From SAR202 cluster bacterium (GTDB lineage Bacteria; Chloroflexota; Dehalococcoidia; Lucifugimonadales; UBA1123), in NCBI GenBank assembly GCA_030743915.1, contig JASLRP010000191.1:1-6990 (forward strand): a DNA stretch of 6,990 nt, given 5' to 3'. The notes under the pieces were generated by a model, which did not search any database, had not been told where the DNA came from, and worked only from the letters and a program-made list of their open reading frames with translations. Position numbers and translations under genes: made by a program. Of the stretch, positions 1-5,164 are shown one piece after another. The stretch's first letter is position 1. Every line of letters starts with the position of its first letter.

Positions 1-66
1 GGCCAAAAGCTTGCGTAATTGCTCCTTTTCGTCCTGAGATAGCTTGACTATGTACTTCTTTTTCAT
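1..66 (-). CDS. IS630-like transposase, N-terminal fragment (cut by window edge)
   Basis: Read on the minus strand, an ATG at 66-64 opens a frame that stays open to base 1, giving 22 residues that begin MKKKYIVKLSQDEKEQLRKL. This basic start followed by a KLSxDExxxLRKL helix is what I know from the N-terminus of IS630-superfamily transposases, just before their helix-turn-helix DNA-binding region. A good Shine-Dalgarno, GGAGG (complement of 72-76), sits 5 bases before the ATG and supports both the start and the strand. The catalytic DDE region would lie to the left of the window, so it cannot be judged whether the gene is intact. The gene points away from the broken DinB-SCP2 gene. With only 22 residues, another DNA-binding protein cannot be fully excluded. 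Confidence 0.62.
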   Translation of the reverse strand, partial: MKKKYIVKLSQDEKEQLRKLLA

Positions 67-111
67 CCCTACCTCCACTTATTGGACGTAGGTTAGCTAA
101 TTTTCACAATA
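1..111 (-). mobile_element. Edge of an IS630-superfamily insertion sequence (partial)
   Basis: The transposase start at 66 is followed outward by a short AT-rich stretch containing the palindrome TTAGCTAA (93-100) and then a TA dinucleotide at 110-111. IS630/Tc1-type elements insert at TA and duplicate it, so 110-111 is the most natural boundary. The boundary is inferred, because the other end and its inverted repeat lie outside the window. Confidence 0.45.
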
Positions 112-227
112 CCATCAATCTAGCTATGACAGAGCACTAGACGAAAGCTGTCAGGCCGACACGAAGACTGCCTCCTCAATTTCCTACTTGATTGAGACGC
201 AATCGCCCCGTCCATACAGTTGGGTAA
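112..227. other. Intergenic stretch between IS edge and DinB-SCP2 promoter
   Basis: I see no credible gene, RNA or strong hairpin here. Minus-strand frames cross it, but they have no recognisable protein content and run antisense into the DinB region, so they look like shadows. Confidence 0.5.
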
Positions 228-257
228 TTGACCCCGCCTCCGCACCGCCGACATAAT
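228..257 (+). promoter_or_regulatory. Likely sigma70 promoter of the DinB-SCP2 gene
   Basis: TTGACC (228-233) and CATAAT (252-257) are separated by 18 bases, giving expected transcription near 264. The placement leaves a short leader before the Shine-Dalgarno at 276-280 and the ATG at 289. The -35 box is the same as that of the pheS promoter, at the same spacing. Confidence 0.5.
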
Positions 258-275
258 CCCCGGCATTCTGATGAT

Positions 276-280
276 GGGGG
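276..280 (+). promoter_or_regulatory. Ribosome binding site that favours the ATG at 289
   Basis: A GGGGG run lies 8 bases before the ATG at 289. The in-frame ATGs at 271 and 274 have no such site and would lie only a few bases from the predicted transcription start, so 289 is preferred. Confidence 0.45.
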
Positions 281-288
281 ATGAAGAT

Positions 289-1193
289 ATGACTTCCAGC
301 AACAGGGCAATTGTTGACGGGATGTTGGCGAAATTTGAAGATGTATGGGGAGTGCTGGACCAACTGTTCGGGAGTCTCGGCCCTGACGACTGCTTGAGAC
401 CACATGGACCCGACTGGACCATGGCAGACCCGCCTTACCATATCTCCTATTTCGACCGCGAGTTGGCAGCGATACCAATTGAGCGCGGCACAGATGTTCC
501 TGAGAGCGAACAGACCGCTTGGCGAAATCTCAATGAGTTGAACGCCTGGAACGAAAAGATGTTCGCTCAGAGGCCCGACGGTCAGATCGCGCAGTGGAAC
601 ATGGACGGGATGCGCGCCAGCAGGGACCGACTTCGCTCCCTCATGCAAACATGACTGACGCCAGTATGGACAATCCAATATTCACGCCTCTGGTAGGTTG
701 CGACTGGATCGCCACTGGGATGATTCTGGGAGGCGGCATCTCTCTCTCGGGGAGTCACTCGATGGAGCTACGTATGCGTCTTGAGCGCGAAGAGCCGATC
801 GAAAGCCCTATCTGCACCCATACCTCTTTGACCTCTTTAGGATTTTACAACGGCCTGTCGCTTTTATCCTTCGACCCGAAATCCGCCGCAGGCAAAGACC
901 TGGTTACGGTGATGGAGTTCACCGACTAGAGCGGCGGAGCCTGGGCGGCGAACGTTGCCAACAGCATGCCGTCAGTGGACGAAGGCGCCGCCGAGAATCC
1001 AGACATCGTAATGACCCAAAACCCGGACACCTTTATGCAAATATTCCTGGGCATGACAGACTCGATGACCGCCATTCAGGAGGGCGACATCCAGGCGCAG
1101 GGCACGGAGAATATGATGACCTATGACGCAATATTCCCTCCTCTGGCCTCAGGCAAAGAAATCCTCATGATGGAGGGAGCGCCGCTGGATTGA
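289..1193 (+). pseudogene. Broken DinB-like / SCP2-like fusion gene
   Basis: Three open pieces line up as one protein. Piece one (289-654) starts MTSSNRAIVDGMLAKF and holds the first DinB helices, including WTMADPPYHISYFDRE, whose His is the usual first metal ligand of DinB-type four-helix proteins. Piece two, in another frame from about 651, supplies the remaining helices, with GGGISLSGSHSMELRMRL as the likely second His helix, and then the start of an SCP2-like (sterol carrier) fold. A TAG at 927-929 interrupts it. Reading on in the same frame gives SGGAWAANVANS and NPDTFMQIFLGMTDSM, then a GDIQAQG motif typical of SCP2, ending at TGA 1191-1193. One frame change plus one nonsense codon in about 900 bases suggests decay. 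The stop and the second ATG overlap as ATGA (651-654), so expression as split, coupled proteins is the alternative. DinB-fold proteins are often thiol-dependent enzymes, but the substrate here is unknown. The domain assignment is from pattern recognition. Confidence 0.68.
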
Positions 1194-1243
1194 GAAAATC
1201 AGGAGCGCCCCACTAATGAGATGACATCGAACATAGCACTTCC

Positions 1244-1283
1244 CGCCAAGGCCCTGGTCATGATTCCAGGGCCTTGGTGTTTG
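1244..1283 (+). terminator. Strong hairpin, probable intrinsic terminator
   Basis: The arms CCAAGGCCCTGG (1246-1257) and CCAGGGCCTTGG (1266-1277) pair perfectly over 12 bp around an 8-base loop. A G-U and a C-G pair can extend the stem to 1244/1279. The following TGTTTG is only weakly T-rich, so termination efficiency is uncertain. It lies between the broken gene and the pheS promoter, so it would insulate pheST and is not part of the pheS leader. Confidence 0.6.
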
Positions 1284-1313
1284 ATCGGATCGCGCCATAT
1301 CTCTTTCGGTTCC

Positions 1314-1343
1314 TTGACCCGAATTTGGAACGAAACCTATAAT
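1314..1343 (+). promoter_or_regulatory. Sigma70-type promoter of pheST
   Basis: TTGACC (1314-1319) and a perfect TATAAT (1338-1343) are 18 bases apart, predicting a start near 1350 and a leader of about 35 bases. The leader has no room for a T-box or leader-peptide attenuator, so expression is probably constitutive or growth-linked. Confidence 0.72.
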
Positions 1344-1384
1344 TCCGAAGTAGTCCCCAAGACACGCAACCAAAGAGGTGATAG

Positions 1385-2443
1385 ATGAGCGAGGCCACAA
1401 TCCCAGATCAGGTGGAAGACCTGCGAGCAAAGGCGCTTCAGGAATTGGAGTCCGTCCCCGACCTGGATGGACTGGAGGAGTGGCGAATCGCCTACATGGG
1501 TCGGCGCGGGCAGCTCACTCAACTGCTTCGCGGACTCGGTGGGTTGCCTCCAGAGGAGCGTCGAGAAGCAGGCGCAGCGGCCAATGCCGTCAGAGCCGCC
1601 CTGGAATCCGGCCTCGCCGAGCGCGAAGACCAGTTGAAACGCGCCGCAACGGAGACGTCCCTCTCAGCCGACGCCATCGACGTCACCATGCCAGGATGGC
1701 CTGTGCCCAAAGGCGGTCTCCACATCACAACCCGCATCGTGCGCGAGATATGCGACGCCTTCGCGTCCATGGGTTTCACCACCGTCGAGGGGCCAGAGGT
1801 GGAGATGGACACCTACAATTTCGAGAAGCTCAACATCCCCAAGGGCCACCCCGCTCGCGATATGTGGGCCACTCTTTGGATTGATCACACCGATGAGGAC
1901 GGCGAGCATCCGATGCTTCTCCGCACCCACACCTCGCCCATGCAGGCGCGAATCATGGAAGCCACCGACCCTCCTGTGCGGGTCGTTGTGCCAGGACGGT
2001 GCTACCGCTACGAGGCCACCGACCCAACTCACGAATGGCATTTTTATCAGATCGAAGGCCTTGCTGTGGACCGGGGCATCACCCTCGCCGACCTGAAGGG
2101 CACGCTCTACGAGTTCGCCCGCCGCATCTTCGGAAGCGAGCGCAAGGTGAGATTCCGCTGCGACTACTTCCCCTTCGTCGAGCCAGGAGTGGATATGTCC
2201 ATCGACTGCTTCCTGTGCGACGGCGTTGGATGTCGCGTGTGCCAGGACACAGGTTGGATCGAGATCATGGGCGCCGGGATGGTGCATCCAAAGGTGCTGG
2301 AGGGCGCGGGCTACGACCCAAACATCTACACAGGCTTCGCCTTCGGCATGGGGCCTGAGCGGGTGGCGATGCTGAAATACGGCATCGAGGACATTCGCTT
2401 GTTCTACGCCAACGACCTGCGCTTCCTGCGCCAGTTCGCATAG
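1385..2443 (+). CDS. pheS: Phenylalanyl-tRNA synthetase alpha subunit
   Basis: The protein has 352 residues, the normal length for bacterial PheS, the catalytic subunit of the cytoplasmic alpha2beta2 enzyme that charges tRNA-Phe using ATP. Residues 1-95 form the helical coiled-coil arm that contacts tRNA. Class II motif 1 lies around GFTTVEGPEVE (130-140). Motif 2 spans RTHTS (180-184) to the GRCYRYEATDPTHEWHFYQ stretch (204-222). Motif 3 is GFAFGMGPERVAML (317-330). FPFVEPG (262-268) carries the phenylalanine-pocket aromatics. A small cysteine cluster, C275, C278, C283 and C286, in a CxxCxxxxCxxC arrangement precedes GW and the AGMVHPKVL strand, and may bind zinc. The start is set by AGAGGTG (1374-1380), 4 bases before the ATG, and the initial MSEATIPDQVEDL is typical. 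pheT follows after 75 bases, and its product is needed for an active enzyme. No disruption is seen. Confidence 0.97.
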   Translation: MSEATIPDQVEDLRAKALQELESVPDLDGLEEWRIAYMGRRGQLTQLLRGLGGLPPEERREAGAAANAVRAALESGLAEREDQLKRAATETSLSADAIDVTMPGWPVPKGGLHITTRIVREICDAFASMGFTTVEGPEVEMDTYNFEKLNIPKGHPARDMWATLWIDHTDEDGEHPMLLRTHTSPMQARIMEATDPPVRVVVPGRCYRYEATDPTHEWHFYQIEGLAVDRGITLADLKGTLYEFARRIFGSERKVRFRCDYFPFVEPGVDMSIDCFLCDGVGCRVCQDTGWIEIMGAGMVHPKVLEGAGYDPNIYTGFAFGMGPERVAMLKYGIEDIRLFYANDLRFLRQFA

Positions 2444-2518
2444 ACTCTAATTCCGATTCGACCCAAATAACTCGATGACGCTCGGTCTTCATCGATAACG
2501 TATTTGAAGAGGTAATTC

Positions 2519-4999
2519 ATGCTAGTGCCCCTATCCTGGCTCAAGAACTATGTGCCCATCACCGACACTCCGCAAGAGCTGGCGCACCGGCTTACCATGG
2601 CCGGAGTCGAGGTCGGAGACGTGGACGACATGGGCGCCAACTGGGAGCGAGACAAGGTCCTGGTGGGCCATGTCCTGTCAGTTGACCCCCATCCCAATGC
2701 CGACCGTCTGAGGCTCCCCACTGTGGACCTCGGCAACGGCGAGACCGCCACCGTGGTCTGCGGCGCTCCCAACGTCGCCGCAGGCCAGAAGATCGTGTTC
2801 GCCCGAGAGGGCGCGATGGTCTTCAGCCCTCGCTCTGGCAAGGTCGAGCAACTGAAGAAGGCGAAGATTCGAGGTGTTGAGTCCTCTGGCATGGTCTGCT
2901 CGGTGCTGGAGCTTGGCATGGGCGACGAGCACGAGGGCATTCTGGTGCTGGACGACGACGCCCCCGTCGGGACTCCGCTGGTTGACTACATGGGCGACGC
3001 CATTCTCGACGCCGAGGTAACGCCCAACCGACCCGACTGCCTCTCCATTCTGGGCATCGCCCACGAGGTGGCAGCCCTGACCGGCCAGACAGCCACAGAG
3101 CCAGACATCTCCTACCCCGAGGAAGGGCCGGACATCGAGAGCGAGGTCAAGATCGAAATCGCCGATCCTGAACTGTGCTATCGGTACACTGCCAGCCTGG
3201 TGACCGGAATCAAGATCGGCCCATCGCCTCAGTGGATGCAGGAAGCGCTCATCAAGGCGGGCCAGCGCCCCATCAACAACATGGTGGATATCACCAACTA
3301 CGTCATGCTGGAGTACGGCCAGCCCCTCCACGCCTTCGATATCGACAAAGTTAAGGATAGGACGGTCATCGTCCGCGCCGCCCGCGAGGGCGAGAAGTTC
3401 GTCACTTTGGACGGCGAAACCCGCGAATTGGACCCTCCCATGCTCACCATCGCTGACACTCAGGACGCCATAGGTATTGCCGGAGTCATGGGCGGGGCCA
3501 ACAGTGAGATGACCGACGACACGACATCCGTCCTGCTGGAGTCGGCCAACTTCAGCCCCATCAACACCCGTCGCACCCGCACCGCCCTGGACATGAACAC
3601 CGAAGCGTCCTACCGCTTCGAGCGTGGCATCCGCGCCGCGCTGGCTCCCATCGCCCTGCGTCGAGCCACCAAACTGATGTTGGACCTGTGCGGAGGCCAG
3701 GCGGCCAAGGGTATCGTCGACCTTTACCCCACCGATCAGGAACCTCCGGTGGTAAAGATCAGCCGCAGCCGGATTCGCCAGGTGCTGGGAGTCGATTACA
3801 CTACATCTCAAATAGAGAAGACGCTGACATCCCTGGGCTTCGAGAGAGCCAAGGAGCCGGGGGGGCTGATAGACCTCATCGAGGCAGTCGAAGCCGCGCC
3901 CGCCGCCGAGCGCGACAACACGCTGTGGATGAAGGTCCCCTACTGGCGCTCGGACATCACCATTGAGGATGATCTGGTGGAGGAGGTCGCCCGCACCGTC
4001 GGTTACGACACCATCCCCACCACCATGCTGTCCACCCAGATTCCCCATTGGGAGCCTCAACCCATAACCGAGCTGAAGGATGTTGTGAAGGACCTGATGG
4101 TCTCGGCAGGAATGCAGGAGACGATTTCTTACTCTCCCACCACGCTGGACAATCTCTCGAAAGTCGATGCGATCGACGAGACCAACCCGCCCCTGCGCAT
4201 CGCCAACCCCCAGAGTTCCGAGTGGGAGTACATGCGCACCAGCCTGCGAGCCAGCGTGCTGAACACCCTCGGCTCCAACCGCCGAGTGGCCCAGAGCGAC
4301 GGCATTCGCATCTTCGAGGTCGGGCGCGTCTATCTGCCTCAACAGGAAGCAAAAGAGCGCGAACTGCCCACCGAGAAAGAGGTCATGGTCGGAGCGCTGT
4401 CAGGCCCCAGGTTCCGAACGTCGTGGATGTCGTCCCAGGAGGACATGGGCTTCTTCGACGCCAAGGGAGCGCTGGAGCATCTGTTCGCCGGAATGGGAAT
4501 TCAGGTGACCTACGAGGCGTCATCGGACTCCATACTCCATCCGGGCCGCACCGCCAGCCTGACCGCCGGGAAAATCTCGCTGGGGGTCATCGGCGAGGTT
4601 CAGCCTCAGGTGTTGGAGAGCTTCGATCTTGAGGGTTACCCTGTGGCCATGTTCGAGATTGATCTGGAGTCGCTACTCCAGGCGTCGTCTGAGGTCAACC
4701 TGTCCTATCAGGCCGCCAGCCGATTCCCAGAGTCCTACCGAGACCTGGCGCTCATCGTTAACTCTGACGTCTCCTCGGCCAGCATCCAGCAGATAATCAA
4801 CCGCCACGGCCTGGTGTCCCGAAGCACCCCCTTTGACGTGTATGAGGGCGAGGGCGTTCCCGAAGGCAAAAAGTCCGTCGCCTACCGCCTCGTCTTCCAG
4901 TCTCCACGAGGCACCCTGACCTCCGAGGAAATCGACCGCTTCCAGGGCGACATTGTCCGCCAACTCCGCCGCCAGTTGGGCGCGGAGCTTCGAGGGTAG
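2519..4999 (+). CDS. pheT: Phenylalanyl-tRNA synthetase beta subunit
   Basis: The 826-residue protein matches full-length bacterial PheT. It begins MLVPLSWLKNYVPI, the usual start. In order: an N-terminal segment and an EMAP-type tRNA-binding OB fold (about 40-150, with GHVLSVDPHPNADRL); NRPDCLSILGIAHEVAALTG (170-189), leading to the B3/B4 editing domain (about 210-400, with QPLHAFD at 268-274 and LLESANF at 339-345, whose His and Glu correspond to known editing-site positions by family analogy); the B5 DNA-binding-like domain (about 408-500, ending in DLVEEVARTVGYD); the B6/B7 catalytic-like core (about 500-725); and a ferredoxin-fold anticodon-binding domain (about 733-825, with FPESYRDLALIV). 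B5 has a loop roughly 19 residues longer than the E. coli sequence as I remember it (about 443-468). AGAGG at 2508-2512, 6 bases before the ATG, supports the start. It is probably cotranscribed with pheS, as I see no strong terminator or promoter in the 75-base gap. Confidence 0.97.
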   Translation: MLVPLSWLKNYVPITDTPQELAHRLTMAGVEVGDVDDMGANWERDKVLVGHVLSVDPHPNADRLRLPTVDLGNGETATVVCGAPNVAAGQKIVFAREGAMVFSPRSGKVEQLKKAKIRGVESSGMVCSVLELGMGDEHEGILVLDDDAPVGTPLVDYMGDAILDAEVTPNRPDCLSILGIAHEVAALTGQTATEPDISYPEEGPDIESEVKIEIADPELCYRYTASLVTGIKIGPSPQWMQEALIKAGQRPINNMVDITNYVMLEYGQPLHAFDIDKVKDRTVIVRAAREGEKFVTLDGETRELDPPMLTIADTQDAIGIAGVMGGANSEMTDDTTSVLLESANFSPINTRRTRTALDMNTEASYRFERGIRAALAPIALRRATKLMLDLCGGQAAKGIVDLYPTDQEPPVVKISRSRIRQVLGVDYTTSQIEKTLTSLGFERAKEPGGLIDLIEAVEAAPAAERDNTLWMKVPYWRSDITIEDDLVEEVARTVGYDTIPTTMLSTQIPHWEPQPITELKDVVKDLMVSAGMQETISYSPTTLDNLSKVDAIDETNPPLRIANPQSSEWEYMRTSLRASVLNTLGSNRRVAQSDGIRIFEVGRVYLPQQEAKERELPTEKEVMVGALSGPRFRTSWMSSQEDMGFFDAKGALEHLFAGMGIQVTYEASSDSILHPGRTASLTAGKISLGVIGEVQPQVLESFDLEGYPVAMFEIDLESLLQASSEVNLSYQAASRFPESYRDLALIVNSDVSSASIQQIINRHGLVSRSTPFDVYEGEGVPEGKKSVAYRLVFQSPRGTLTSEEIDRFQGDIVRQLRRQLGAELRG

Positions 5000-5096
5000 A
5001 ATATTGATATAGAGTGGGGAATTCAGACTCTGACCTTGTTCCAGACCTTCGACAGGAGCAACAATAACATCAACTGAGTAACACGAAGAGTCAGAA

Positions 5097-5153
5097 ATGA
5101 GTGCCAAAAAGGCTACTCGCCAGGTCCACATCGAGAAACACTTTGGATTATAA
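5097..5153 (+). other. Short reading frame of 18 codons, possible leader peptide or remnant
   Basis: ATG 5097 to TAA 5151-5153 encodes MSAKKATRQVHIEKHFGL, a small basic peptide ending 11 bases before the GTG of the next gene. Only a weak AAGAG lies upstream of its ATG. Its tail VHIEKHFG resembles VHVEKLFQG at residues 600-608 of the downstream protein. It may be a coincidence, a leader peptide or a remnant of a related gene. Confidence 0.2.
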
Positions 5154-5155
5154 CG

Positions 5156-5160
5156 GGAGG
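5156..5160 (+). promoter_or_regulatory. Ribosome binding site that fixes the GTG start at 5165
   Basis: GGGAGG (5155-5160) lies 4 bases before GTG 5165. Lipoyl domains normally begin a few residues before the MPxMG motif, and translation from this GTG gives VATELTMPQMGYDM, so the site and the protein agree. Confidence 0.75.
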
Positions 5161-5164
5161 ACTC

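Larger units (their letters stand above)
5000..5164. other. Gap between pheT and the lipoyl-HEAT gene
   Basis: This 165-base AT-richer gap holds no convincing terminator or consensus promoter. It contains an 18-codon reading frame at 5097-5153 and the ribosome binding site of the next gene. The lipoyl-HEAT gene could be read through from pheST or have a non-consensus promoter here. Confidence 0.5.

Noticed and set aside
184..678. A 164-codon minus-strand frame over the DinB region
   Set aside because: The plus strand shows recognisable DinB sequence here and has a promoter and ribosome site, while the minus frame has no family features.
1274..1342. Phe-containing leader peptide for attenuation of pheS (TTG/GTG start, three Phe codons in about 22)
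   Set aside because: The frame covers the promoter boxes, the hairpin comes before rather than after it, and three Phe codons are not a convincing cluster.
1194..1384. T-box riboswitch upstream of pheS
   Set aside because: I could find no T-box core like AGGGTGG and no specifier stem, and the promoter leaves only about 35 bases of leader.
2472..2495. Short inverted repeat (TCGATGA / TCATCGA) between pheS and pheT
   Set aside because: It has only 7 bp with a 10-base loop and no T-run, which is too weak for a terminator and likely to occur by chance.
2678..4342. A 554-codon open frame on the minus strand across pheT
   Set aside because: It is antisense to well-supported pheT, has a low-complexity composition expected from the complement of GC-biased codons, and shows no recognisable motif.
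5149..5154. TATAAC as a -10 box for the lipoyl-HEAT gene
   Set aside because: It would put the transcript start after the ribosome binding site at 5156-5160, and no -35 box is seen at the right distance.
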